The notes: a model not told the origin generated them from the letters alone. A stretch of DNA of 23,740 bases from Rickettsia typhi (GCA_945902255.1 CAMDMO010000007.1:1-23740), one strand, 5' to 3'; numbered from the stretch's first letter, positions 1 through 7,533 are shown. A program made the numbers and translations.

Positions 1-902
1 ACTATAGAAGGAAATCCTGCTTTGCGCAAATAATTGCTTAGTGATTTTTTACCGCGAATTTGTAATTTTTGCGCCAAATTTGAAAGAGACATTTCTGGAC
101 GCAGATCTAAATATAATATCGCCTCACCTTCACTTTTAATAGATTCGCGCAAATTGGCAGATAAAGAATAAATAGCAACTCCTTCAATTCCTTGTTTTGT
201 TATAATTATTTCTCCTTTATGAGAAAAATCTTTATGTTTAACAGCTAGAGATTTTAGTGGAGTTCCAGCAAAATTAGTTACTAAATAATCTGACCATTTA
301 GTTACAAAACCACAATTAGCTGGACGAAGTTCTGAAATTTTTACGTCACATTTTGATAATATATCAACCCAAGAACCATCTGAACCCAAATGTGGCCAAG
401 ATGCTCCGCCAAGCGCTAATAAAGTTGCATCTGGATTTATTTTGATAATATTTTTATCCGCATCCCTAAAAATTAAATTTTCACCATCAAAGCCTTGCCA
501 ATAATGACGCATATAATAATTCACGCCAAGATTATCTAGTCTTTTAAGCCATGCTCTAAGTAACGGGGACGCTTTCATGCTGCGCGGAAAAATTCTTCCA
601 CTAGTGCCGATAAAAGTTTCTTGCCCCAATTCTTCACACCATTTTTGTAATTTTTGTGGATTGAAAGCTTTGATATGAGGTTCAAGCCAGCTTGATGCTT
701 CAAAATAGCGAGTAATAAATTTTTCTAAAGGCTCACTATGCGTAAGGTTTAAGCCTCCCCTTCCCGCCATCATAAATTTACGTCCCAAAGTTGGCATTGC
801 ATCATATATTGCCACTTGATGTCCGGCTTTTGCAATAATTTCAGCCGCCATTAAACCAGCTGGTCCGCCACCTATGATTGCAATATTTTTATTCTTTTTC
901 AT
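1..902 (-). CDS. NAD(P)/FAD-dependent flavoprotein, TIGR03862 (PP_4765-like) family, 3' end cut by window
   Basis: The gene reads leftward from an ATG at 900-902 and stays open for 300 codons to the window edge, so the C-terminus is missing. The N-terminus has the dinucleotide-binding GGGPAG motif (near residues 11-16, after IAII), followed by a long stretch typical of the HI0933/YhiN flavoprotein superfamily: GRKFMMAGRGGLNLTHSE, SGRIFPRSMKASPLLRAW and LLALGGASWPHLGSDG. The combination of RIFPRSMKASPLLRAWL with ALGGASWP is what I associate with the uncharacterised TIGR03862 flavoproteins, usually about 400 residues. These are soluble FAD proteins of unknown substrate. The gene is divergent from msrB, with a palindromic element between the two. 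Family assignment is by recognition; the function is unknown. Confidence 0.85.
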   Translation of the reverse strand, partial: MKKNKNIAIIGGGPAGLMAAEIIAKAGHQVAIYDAMPTLGRKFMMAGRGGLNLTHSEPLEKFITRYFEASSWLEPHIKAFNPQKLQKWCEELGQETFIGTSGRIFPRSMKASPLLRAWLKRLDNLGVNYYMRHYWQGFDGENLIFRDADKNIIKINPDATLLALGGASWPHLGSDGSWVDILSKCDVKISELRPANCGFVTKWSDYLVTNFAGTPLKSLAVKHKDFSHKGEIIITKQGIEGVAIYSLSANLRESIKSEGEAILYLDLRPEMSLSNLAQKLQIRGKKSLSNYLRKAGFPSI

Positions 903-994
903 TTGCTCTATTTATTTTTTTAGTCTAATCGAATATATCAAAAGAACTATTTCAAGTGCAAATTTAAAATTGGCTTGATTTTGTCTATAAAGCT

Positions 995-1145
995 AATTCG
1001 CCGATAAAAACATACTAAACCCCGTCATCCTTGAAGCGCAGCTTCGAGGATCTCATGAGTTTACACTCCTTAAGCAAAACTCATGAGATCCTCGGCTCTA
1101 CGAGCCAAGGATGACGAGTTTTGAAGGTTTTTTTATCGGCGAATT
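995..1145. repeat. Palindromic element, copy 1 (nested inverted repeat with covarying ends)
   Basis: A large inverted repeat lies between the divergent flavoprotein and msrB genes. The outer arms 995-1010 and 1130-1145 are perfect 16-base complements (AATTCGCCGATAAAAA). Inside them, CGTCATCCTTGAAGC... through the ACTCATGAG region pairs with the mirrored sequence ending CCAAGGATGACG. The left arm contains its own small hairpin (GAAGCgcaGCTTC). A second copy is at 19468-19624. The right half overlaps the upstream end of the msrB reading frame. It resembles a MITE or a Rickettsia-type palindromic element; no transposase is present. Confidence 0.85.
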
Positions 1146-1173
1146 GGCGTCTATACCAAAAAATAATCAAAAT

Positions 1174-1608
1174 ATGAGTGAAACAAAATATAAAAAAGAT
1201 TTAGAAAATTTAACTGAATTTCAAAAATATGTGACTCAGAAAAGTGGTACTGAGCCAGCTTTTAGTAATGAATATTGGGATAATCACCGCGAAGGAATTT
1301 ATGTTGATATCGCGTCTGGCGAACCACTTTTTTCTTCAAAAGATAAATATGATTCAAAAACTGGTTGGCCAAGTTTTACAAGTCCAATTTCTAAAGATTC
1401 CATTACAGAAAAATTTGATTTTTCTCATGGCATGAAGCGTGTTGAGGCGCGTGCAAAATATTCAGATTCTCATCTTGGACATGTTTTTGAAGATGGTCCA
1501 AAAGATAAGGGTGGAATGCGTTATTGCATTAACTCTGCGGCATTAAAATTTATTCCCAAAGAGTCTCTTGAAAAAGAGGGTTATGGCAAATATAAAAAGG
1601 AATTTTAG
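1174..1608 (+). CDS. msrB: Peptide methionine (R)-S-oxide reductase MsrB
   Basis: MsrB reduces the R-epimer of methionine sulfoxide in proteins. From the chosen start the protein is 144 residues, normal for a single-domain MsrB. Signatures are GWPSF (around residues 64-68), the RVEARAKYSDSHLGHVF block, and RYCINSAALKF with the catalytic Cys at about residue 118. The zinc-binding CxxC pairs of many MsrBs are absent, and the position before GWPSF is Thr instead of the usual resolving Cys, so this looks like a zinc-free form recycled without that cysteine. The frame is open upstream to an ATG at 1111, but those 21 codons are the right arm of the palindromic element, so I start at ATG 1174 (MSETKYKK). 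No strong ribosome-binding site is visible at either start. Confidence 0.93.
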   Translation: MSETKYKKDLENLTEFQKYVTQKSGTEPAFSNEYWDNHREGIYVDIASGEPLFSSKDKYDSKTGWPSFTSPISKDSITEKFDFSHGMKRVEARAKYSDSHLGHVFEDGPKDKGGMRYCINSAALKFIPKESLEKEGYGKYKKEF

Positions 1609-1651
1609 GTCTATAACAACCCCAGTCGCAATAAGGAGTTACGGCTTATAA

Positions 1652-1744
1652 AAAAAGTGACCTGGTACCTTTTCGTGTGACCGTGACCGAATGAGGGGGT
1701 GACAAAGTGGGGAGTGAGTAAAAAAAGTTACCTGGTACCTTTTT
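1652..1744. repeat. Two direct copies of a 23-bp A/T-flanked palindrome
   Basis: Copies at 1652-1674 and 1722-1744 share the form AAAAAGTKACC-T-GGTACCTTTTY. The second is palindromic around its central T except for one base pair; the first has more mismatches. The design (A-run, 6-bp arm, single centre base, 6-bp arm, T-run) matches the otherwise different palindrome at 9738-9760. The spacing between centres is 70 bp. They lie in the gap between convergent msrB and the 1787-2710 gene and could act as weak bidirectional terminators. I infer a REP-like repeat family; no associated transposase is in the window. Confidence 0.7.
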
Positions 1745-1786
1745 ACAAGGATAACGCTTTAGGACTATTTTTTAATCATCTCCTCT

Positions 1787-2710
1787 TCAACCACCTCTAC
1801 CAAATGAAATCATCCTGCAAAGCTGAGTAACAAAAGATGGCTTACATGTTGTTGATGGAACATCAGAATTTCTTTTCTTAATAACACTATCCTTATCAGG
1901 TGCGTCTGATGTTCTTGAAGCATCAGAACTTTTAGCTTTATCTTCTATGGGCGCGTTAGAACTTTTTGGTGAAGTTACGGTTGAAACAGCTTCTTTACAT
2001 CTTTCAGCAATAGATGATAAGGCTTTTACTAGTTTAGTTGGTGTTATTGACGAAGAGGCGTGCTTTAATTCTGGTGGGAATTGTTTTACAGCATCGCGAA
2101 TTTCATCAATATGATTAGCGCGCCATTCTTCGAAGTTTCTCTCATTTCCAATCATCAATTTTCTAAATCCAATCGCTTCTTCCGCTAAAGTATTTTGCAG
2201 ATTCTGAAAAACGAGTTGCGAACAAAACATTTTTGACGGTTTTTTTTCTGGCTCTCCGGTTACTAAATAACTTTGATAACAATATTTAGCGATTCTTTCA
2301 GAAACTTGATTTTCTCTGGTTTCTTTTTTACTAAAAAAATCACGGACTAAACTGCCAACAACTTTTAAAACCGAATATTGAACTTTAGTACGATCCAAAT
2401 TTTCTAAAAAACGCTGATTAAAAGCGGGATCGGTGACTATAAATCCAGCAGCACCTTTTCTTGAAAAAAAACCATCTCTAATATAGCCAGTAGTACTTGT
2501 TCTTTCACCCCGATTTTCACCAACAGCTTCAAATATAACTCTAACATCTGGCCTATCTTCCAATCCGTAAGCCTGTACCACGGCATGATTAGGACGCGCC
2601 GCTCCTTTTAAACCTTTATCTTGAGGACCAACACACATCATTCCACGAGCGCTATCGCCATCTTTTAGTAACTCTGCTGGATTGGGAACTTTTCTTATGA
2701 TAAGAGGCAT
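1787..2710 (-). CDS. Candidate permuted NlpC/P60-like (YiiX-type) cysteine hydrolase with disordered C-terminal tail
   Basis: The protein has 307 residues and no signal peptide or membrane segment. I do not recognise a named orthologue. Residues in the order His42 (PNHAVVQAYG), Glu61 (VIFEAVGE) and Cys163 (KMFCSQLVFQ) match the layout of permuted papain-fold hydrolases of the NlpC/P60-YiiX/LRAT group, in which His comes first and the nucleophile sits in a C-S-x-L-V helix start. Such enzymes cut or transfer amide or ester bonds in peptides or lipids. Residues from about 235 to 300 are rich in Ser, Lys, Asp, Pro and Ala and look disordered. The gene is isolated, convergent with msrB and flanked by repeats. 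Host-directed effector activity is conjecture; the fold call is moderate and rests on the three motif positions. Confidence 0.5.
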   Translation of the reverse strand: MPLIIRKVPNPAELLKDGDSARGMMCVGPQDKGLKGAARPNHAVVQAYGLEDRPDVRVIFEAVGENRGERTSTTGYIRDGFFSRKGAAGFIVTDPAFNQRFLENLDRTKVQYSVLKVVGSLVRDFFSKKETRENQVSERIAKYCYQSYLVTGEPEKKPSKMFCSQLVFQNLQNTLAEEAIGFRKLMIGNERNFEEWRANHIDEIRDAVKQFPPELKHASSSITPTKLVKALSSIAERCKEAVSTVTSPKSSNAPIEDKAKSSDASRTSDAPDKDSVIKKRNSDVPSTTCKPSFVTQLCRMISFGRGG

Positions 2711-2884
2711 TTAGAGATGAATTATTAATAAATGCTTTTAAAGCTATTATTAATACCATTCTAATCGCAATTAAAAATTAAACTTTTAATGGATATTTTT
2801 TAAAAATGTCTAGAAAAGAGTCATTTAAAGTGCTAAATTTCACCCTTACATGGTTAACAAATTTCATCAGCTAGTAAATATAGA

Positions 2885-4081
2885 CTATTTTTTACTCAAC
2901 CACATTTGCAGGAAAAAAGCAGAACTGGTTAGAAGCAGAAAACCGCAAAATATTGGAGTTAAACTATTATCATAAGACTGTCCAATAGCAGTTCCAATTA
3001 TTGCAGAAATTCCGGAAGATAAAAAACCAGTGACTGCAGCAGCCACTCCAGCAACATGTCCCATTGGTTCCATTGCAAGTGCATTAAGATTTCCAAATAA
3101 CATTCCTAAAGCAAAAAAAGTGATTATTGCAAAAATCATAAATTGCCAAAGCAGTAGTTGCTGATTTTGAAAAAGCGACAAGGTGATAAAAATCGCTGAC
3201 ATTGCCATCATCATAATTAGCGCGTAATGGCAAATTAATTTCATGCCATATTTTTTCACGATCATTGAATTCACAACTGAAGAAGCGCCAATTGAAAGTG
3301 CTGAAATGCCAAAATAAACTGGAAATAATTCCCCCACTTGAAAATAATCCTGAAAAATTTGACGGCTTGAAGCAAGATATCCAACCATCGCACCAAAAAC
3401 TAAGCCGGTGCAAATTGTGTAACCTAAAGTAATTTTATTACCCAATACTTCTAAAAGATCTTTCCAAATTGTTGGTAAATTAAATGGACGAATATCTTCT
3501 TTTTTTAAAGTTTCAGGAAGTCGAATAAATGTCCAGATGGTTGCAATGATTGCCGCGCCTAAAAAAATTCCAAAAAGAAAACGCCAACTAACTATAAAAA
3601 GTAAAGCCTGACCAATGCTTGGCGCAATTACGGGAATGATGATAAAAATTGTCATGATAAATGACATTACGCGCGCCATGTCGCGTCCTTTGTAAAGATC
3701 GCGAATTATTGCAATACTAACAATTCTAGGGGAAGCAGCGCCAAAGCCTTGTAAAAATCGACCCAGCAACATCATTGAATAATCTTGCGCTGTAATACTT
3801 AAAATATTTCCTATCGCAAAAATAATTAGCCCTAAATAAACAGTTGGCTTGCGCCCGAAGCTATCAGCTAGAGGGCCATAAATTATTTGACCAAAGGTAA
3901 AACCTAAAAATAAAACTCCGATGACATATTGCATCTTATTTTGGTCAATAATTCCAAAATCTTTTCCCATTAGAAAAAGTGATGGCAAAATCATGTCGAT
4001 CGACATTGCCATCAACGCCACATAAAGCGCCATTAAAGTTATAAATTCTATGAAAGAAGATTTTTTCTGATGATTTATCAT
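2885..4081 (-). CDS. MFS transporter, Bcr/CflA drug-resistance family
   Basis: This is a 398-residue, very hydrophobic protein, the expected size for a 12-helix major facilitator of the DHA1 Bcr/CflA group. The N-terminus has the family pattern YVALMAMSIDMILPSL in helix 1. The loop between helices 2 and 3 carries motif A (GPLADSFGRKPTVY). GRFLQGFGAASPRIVSIAIIRDLY corresponds to the motif around helices 4-5 that includes a conserved Arg-Asp. Such proteins export chloramphenicol-like drugs, sulfonamides or peptides by proton antiport; the substrate here cannot be read. It starts at ATG 4079-4081, 27 bases downstream of the PAP2 gene stop on the same strand, so the two may be co-transcribed. The sequence is full length with no visible lesion. 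Confidence 0.9.
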   Translation of the reverse strand: MINHQKKSSFIEFITLMALYVALMAMSIDMILPSLFLMGKDFGIIDQNKMQYVIGVLFLGFTFGQIIYGPLADSFGRKPTVYLGLIIFAIGNILSITAQDYSMMLLGRFLQGFGAASPRIVSIAIIRDLYKGRDMARVMSFIMTIFIIIPVIAPSIGQALLFIVSWRFLFGIFLGAAIIATIWTFIRLPETLKKEDIRPFNLPTIWKDLLEVLGNKITLGYTICTGLVFGAMVGYLASSRQIFQDYFQVGELFPVYFGISALSIGASSVVNSMIVKKYGMKLICHYALIMMMAMSAIFITLSLFQNQQLLLWQFMIFAIITFFALGMLFGNLNALAMEPMGHVAGVAAAVTGFLSSGISAIIGTAIGQSYDNSLTPIFCGFLLLTSSAFFLQMWLSKK

Positions 4082-4108
4082 GGTTGAAATATTTAGATTT
4101 CTTAAGCC

Positions 4109-4726
4109 CTATTTTAAACGCCAATCATTTTTCAAAAACAATAAAACTAAATTTACCCCAAAAATAGAATAAATTGCGATATATAAGTGAGGCGGCAATT
4201 GATAAAAAACTATTAAAATAATTGTTAAAAATATTATTAAGAAAAATATCAAAAGCGATCTAACTAATTCCTTAGGAAAGTTAGAAAATTTCTTTTCTAA
4301 AAAAGTGACGGTAATTTTATAAAATATGATGGTTAAAGTAGCGAAAAATATAGCTCCAAGCACATCATAAATATTATGATATCCTTCATAAATTAGCGAA
4401 AACCCGATACCTAAAATTATTGATAACGAACTGAAGCGAATCAATTTTTTCTTATTATTTAGTAAAAACCATCCATAAAAAACTGCAGCTGCCTGCATAT
4501 GTCCACTGGGAAAAGAAAACCCATTTTTACCAAGTTTTTGCACCAATTCTGCCGGATATGGAATTGCAAAAATAAATTTTAGCAAAACACTAAAAACCAT
4601 TGTAAATAAAAGCAGAATGGCAGGATCTAAAAAATAATTACGATAAAAAATTAATCCTAAAACTATTAGAGGTATTAATATTTCTTGATGACTAAATAAG
4701 AGAAAAATTTTTGTTATATATGGCAT
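4109..4726 (-). CDS. PAP2-superfamily membrane protein with altered phosphate-binding residues
   Basis: The protein has 205 residues with about six hydrophobic segments, as in integral membrane PAP2 phosphatases such as PgpB or LpxE. Motif C2 is intact (FPSGH at residues 72-76, catalytic-site His76), and motif C3 keeps His117 and Asp121 (GYHNIYD). The first motif, normally K-x6-R-P, reads K50...Y57-P58, and the C3 motif, normally S-R-x5-H, reads S110-L111. Both phosphate-contacting arginines are therefore replaced. Either this is a divergent subfamily or the enzyme is catalytically changed. It lies directly upstream of the MFS gene in the same orientation and is divergent from the DUF1993 gene. 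The lipid substrate is unknown. Confidence 0.8.
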   Translation of the reverse strand: MPYITKIFLLFSHQEILIPLIVLGLIFYRNYFLDPAILLLFTMVFSVLLKFIFAIPYPAELVQKLGKNGFSFPSGHMQAAAVFYGWFLLNNKKKLIRFSSLSIILGIGFSLIYEGYHNIYDVLGAIFFATLTIIFYKITVTFLEKKFSNFPKELVRSLLIFFLIIFLTIILIVFYQLPPHLYIAIYSIFGVNLVLLFLKNDWRLK

Positions 4727-4786
4727 TTTAATATTTAAAAAATAAGTTACTTAACTAAGAAAATTAACCAATTAAATTTATAATTT

Positions 4787-5293
4787 ATGACTATTTCAAT
4801 GTATCAAACTCTTATTCCAACCGCAATTCGTAACTTAAAAAATCTATCAGAAATTTTAACAAAAGCTGAAGCTCATGCTGAAGTTAAAAAAATTGAGCAA
4901 AGCGTTTTTATTAATGCGCGTTTATTTCCTGATATGTTGCCTTTAGTGCGTCAAGTGCAAATTGCTTGCGATACCGCTAAAGCTGGTGCTGCAAGGCTCG
5001 CTGAAATTGAAGTTCCTTCTCATGCAGATATAGAGCAAAATTTTTCTGAATTACAAAATCGCATCAGCAAAACTATCGATTTTTTAAATACAGTTCAAGC
5101 AAATCAAATTGACGGTAAGGAAGAATTAAAAATCAGCTATTTTCAACATGGCAGAGATAGAAATTTCATTGGCTTGCCTTATTTACTAAATTACGTATTA
5201 CCAAATATATTTTTCCACATCACCACAGCTTATGCAATTTTAAGACATAATGGAGTTGAAATTGGTAAGAAGGATTTTTTGGGAAATGCTTAA
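4787..5293 (+). CDS. DUF1993 family protein
   Basis: The protein has 168 residues, is soluble and is predicted to be all-helical. It matches the DUF1993 family pattern: an N-terminal MYQTLIPTAIRNLKNLSEILTKAEAHA, the LFPDMLPLVRQVQIACDTAKAGAARLAE block, and a C-terminal LPNIFFHITTAYAILRHNGVEIGKKDFLG. The family is distantly related to DinB-like four-helix bundles and has no established activity. The length is typical and the sequence looks intact. The gene is divergent from the PAP2 gene, and its stop lies 5 bases from the convergent stop of the 5299-6762 gene, leaving no room for a conventional terminator between them. Confidence 0.88.
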   Translation: MTISMYQTLIPTAIRNLKNLSEILTKAEAHAEVKKIEQSVFINARLFPDMLPLVRQVQIACDTAKAGAARLAEIEVPSHADIEQNFSELQNRISKTIDFLNTVQANQIDGKEELKISYFQHGRDRNFIGLPYLLNYVLPNIFFHITTAYAILRHNGVEIGKKDFLGNA

Positions 5294-5298
5294 TTTTT

Positions 5299-6762
5299 TC
5301 AAGAAGCAGATCTAGCTTTTTCTTCCTCTTCCTCCCTCAAGCGTCCAGCTAAAACTGGAGCAGACACTGCACTTGCAGAAGGCGTTACCACCGCCTCAAC
5401 TGCAGCTGGAGCAGACACTGCAAGTGCAGAAGGAGTTACCACCGCCTCACCCGCAGCTGGCGGAACAACAAGGACATCATTTGCAACCACTAAATTTTCA
5501 CCACCTTCATCATCACCCAAACCTTCCGCACCAGCTCCAGCAGAAACCGTTGATGACTCTCCGCCAACCATAACACCCGCCGATACGGCAGAAGCTCCTC
5601 CTCCCCATCTATCTGCACCTTGTATTCTTGGCAACATCTCAAGATTAAGCCTTTCTATATATAGCCCATTTCTCTCAACAGTGAAACCTCTTTTTATCGC
5701 ATCATCGTCTAAACTTTTTATCTCAGAAATAAGGTCGCTAAGCTCATATGGCCTAATATTTATAGAATCTGAAATTGTAACAGCTACTCTAAAAGCATTA
5801 TATTGATGCGGTTCATTTAAACATTCCATCGCGCATGTAAATATTCCTACAATATCAGGCTCATCATGATATTTTGTGCGGCTATAAGCTTTTGATATTA
5901 GCTGCAATCCTTCTGCTATAGCGGTAAGTTTTTCCTCGTCATCACTAGTAACTCTATCAACTATCTCGCTATTTAATCCCGCGGCAATCATCTTTACTTT
6001 CCAAGCGGGATATTCTTCATTTGCAAAGAGATCAAATTTTTTAGAAAGGCCAGCTATACCTCGCTTTTCTAAAGCGCATAAGGCATTATATATATCATCA
6101 CAACGCTCATCACTTTTTACGGCAACAACTTTTGCGACACTAATGCCATTCTTAATTAGTTGCAATCTTGCAACATTATTTGATATTGATGAAACATATC
6201 GATAATCTAATTCTCTAAGCCATGGAATTTCTGAGATAAAAACCCTAATCTCTTCTGCATTTCTACCAATTACATTTCCATCTTCATCAAACTTAACTAG
6301 ATCACTAATTTTAGCGCTAGTTTCAAGCAGCGCTAGTACACTTAAAAAATCAAACTTTAAAATAATACGCGCTAAATTTTCAACGCCACCAAGCTCAACT
6401 ACAGATTCAATAATTTTTAACTGCTCTTTATAATTACCTTCAAAACCTCTTTTTCTTAAATCATCGATTATTACATCGAAAAAAATAATTTTATCCTTGC
6501 CAATTTTCTCTTCATGCTCTGAAACTCTGGCACTAATTTCTGAAAAAATCTCTCCAATAGATTTTTCCTCGCCACTATCTAGATCAAATATTTTCTCACC
6601 CTGCACAACAAAATCGCGAGTGGTTAAATCTTCATATTCAACAGATAATATATTAGATCCAGATTCTGGCGAGTTTCTAAAAGTTATACCAAAACGATGG
6701 TATATCCTTTCTTCTTTTGCAGGATTTAATCTTGAGGCGAAGAATTCTGCTAAAAGTGACAC
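5299..6762 (-). CDS. Unrecognised 487-residue protein with Ala/Val/Gly-rich repetitive tail
   Basis: I do not recognise this protein. Residues 1 to about 380 look helical and acidic with no membrane segment or signal peptide. From about 385 the composition switches to Gly, Ala, Val, Ser and Pro, including a 17-residue repeat present twice (AVVTPSALAVSAPAAVE and AVVTPSASAVSAPVLAG), and it ends in an Arg/Glu cluster EEEEEKARSAS. The start is GTG at 6760-6762, directly after the TAA stop of the upstream gene, preceded at about 10 bases by GGTGG inside that gene; no other plausible start exists near the N-terminus. Directly abutting genes suggest translational coupling and a shared role with the 6763-7533 protein. 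It may be a secreted or surface factor, but no evidence decides that. Confidence 0.75.
   Translation of the reverse strand: MSLLAEFFASRLNPAKEERIYHRFGITFRNSPESGSNILSVEYEDLTTRDFVVQGEKIFDLDSGEEKSIGEIFSEISARVSEHEEKIGKDKIIFFDVIIDDLRKRGFEGNYKEQLKIIESVVELGGVENLARIILKFDFLSVLALLETSAKISDLVKFDEDGNVIGRNAEEIRVFISEIPWLRELDYRYVSSISNNVARLQLIKNGISVAKVVAVKSDERCDDIYNALCALEKRGIAGLSKKFDLFANEEYPAWKVKMIAAGLNSEIVDRVTSDDEEKLTAIAEGLQLISKAYSRTKYHDEPDIVGIFTCAMECLNEPHQYNAFRVAVTISDSINIRPYELSDLISEIKSLDDDAIKRGFTVERNGLYIERLNLEMLPRIQGADRWGGGASAVSAGVMVGGESSTVSAGAGAEGLGDDEGGENLVVANDVLVVPPAAGEAVVTPSALAVSAPAAVEAVVTPSASAVSAPVLAGRLREEEEEKARSAS
5355..5456. repeat. Two 51-bp tandem repeats in the coding tail
   Basis: Copies at 5355-5405 and 5406-5456 differ at only a few positions and encode the 17-residue repeat in the tail of the 5299-6762 protein. 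A 51-bp period keeps the reading frame, so copy number could vary without breaking the gene. Confidence 0.85.
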
Positions 6763-7533
6763 TTATTTTATTCCACCTTTTATTCCACCAGTTGCTTGAC
6801 TTGCAACACCAACACCTCCGCCACCAGTAACCTGCGGCGATCCGGCCGGCCCTCCTAAAATGCCAGCTCTAGCCTTATCAATTTCTGCAGAAACGCTTCC
6901 TCTATAATCATATCCCGCCCTTCTAGATGAATCATCTCTATCTCCAGCAGCACCAAGCATTATTTTAACTCTATCTTTTCTTGTTTGATAAGCATCCTCT
7001 GAACTAACGCTTGCGGCACCTGCGCTACCCCCAACGCCGTGAGCAGCTTCTTCTGTAACTGGAACTTCCTCTATAAGTGGAACTTTCTCAAACAAATCGC
7101 GCAATTCTTGACTTAATTTACTCCACTCTGGCACAGCTTTACGAATAAATTTGGCGATAAACTTATTGTTTGAAATAATCTGCCTTAACCTCTCTTTTCC
7201 TTCTATAGCAAGTGAATCAAATCCAGAATTAATAGCTTCAGGGTTTCCTATTGATTTGCTTTGCAGTAAATTATTTATATATGGCACATTGGAATCTATC
7301 CCCCCCTCAGAAGCTGGATGATATATACTAAGCTTTGGCGCAGTAGGAATTTGACCCTCTGGAAGCTCTTCCAATGGCGACTTATGTGTTAAACCATCAC
7401 TGGTAAAAATAGTTAAAGCATATATTAAAGATGCCAAATATCCCATCTTCTCTTCATCAGGAATTGTTGAAAAATCAAATATTTCATTAACAGATCTTAT
7501 TTTTAGAGGTTTTGTAGTATTTATTCTAGACAT
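6763..7533 (-). CDS. Unrecognised 256-residue protein, shorter paralogue of the 7785-9233 product
   Basis: There is no known domain, signal peptide or membrane helix. Residues 11-135 align with residues 3-105 of the 7785-9233 protein (SVNEIFDF versus SISDIVNL; NVPYINNLL versus TVPFFNSIL; NKFIAKFIRKA versus SDFIYKLFKEA). Residues 162-232 align with residues 394-462 of that protein (EAAHG, then GS-x-SAEIDKAR-x2-IL-x2-P-x-G). It therefore looks like the same architecture with the central ~250 residues missing. The tail is Gly-rich (GGGGVGVA) and ends in GGIKGGIK. It starts at ATG 7531-7533 after a 251-bp AT-rich gap and abuts the next gene, with which it is probably co-transcribed. The function is unknown. 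Confidence 0.75.
   Translation of the reverse strand: MSRINTTKPLKIRSVNEIFDFSTIPDEEKMGYLASLIYALTIFTSDGLTHKSPLEELPEGQIPTAPKLSIYHPASEGGIDSNVPYINNLLQSKSIGNPEAINSGFDSLAIEGKERLRQIISNNKFIAKFIRKAVPEWSKLSQELRDLFEKVPLIEEVPVTEEAAHGVGGSAGAASVSSEDAYQTRKDRVKIMLGAAGDRDDSSRRAGYDYRGSVSAEIDKARAGILGGPAGSPQVTGGGGVGVASQATGGIKGGIK
6766..6789 (-). promoter_or_regulatory. Doubled 12-bp unit carrying the ribosome-binding site of the GTG-started gene
   Basis: Two perfect copies of TTTTATTCCACC (minus-strand GGTGGAATAAAA) at 6766-6777 and 6778-6789 encode GGIK-GGIK at the end of the upstream protein. The proximal AAAGGTGG lies about 10 bases before the GTG at 6762, a good Shine-Dalgarno position; the distal copy is 12 bases further. 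This decides the GTG start for the 5299-6762 gene. Confidence 0.55.

Noticed and set aside
2711..2884. A possible small gene or RNA between the hydrolase-like gene and the MFS gene
   Set aside because: The 174 bases are plain AT-rich sequence without a plausible frame, hairpin or repeat.
5373..5573. Plus-strand reading frame rich in Gln, Pro and His
   Set aside because: It is the antisense of the Ala/Gly/Pro-rich tail of the minus-strand gene, and its composition follows from the repeats.
5299..6762. The GTG-started gene as the broken second half of the upstream gene
   Set aside because: A clean TAA ends the upstream frame, a ribosome-binding site precedes the GTG, and the upstream protein already has its own complete C-terminal motif.
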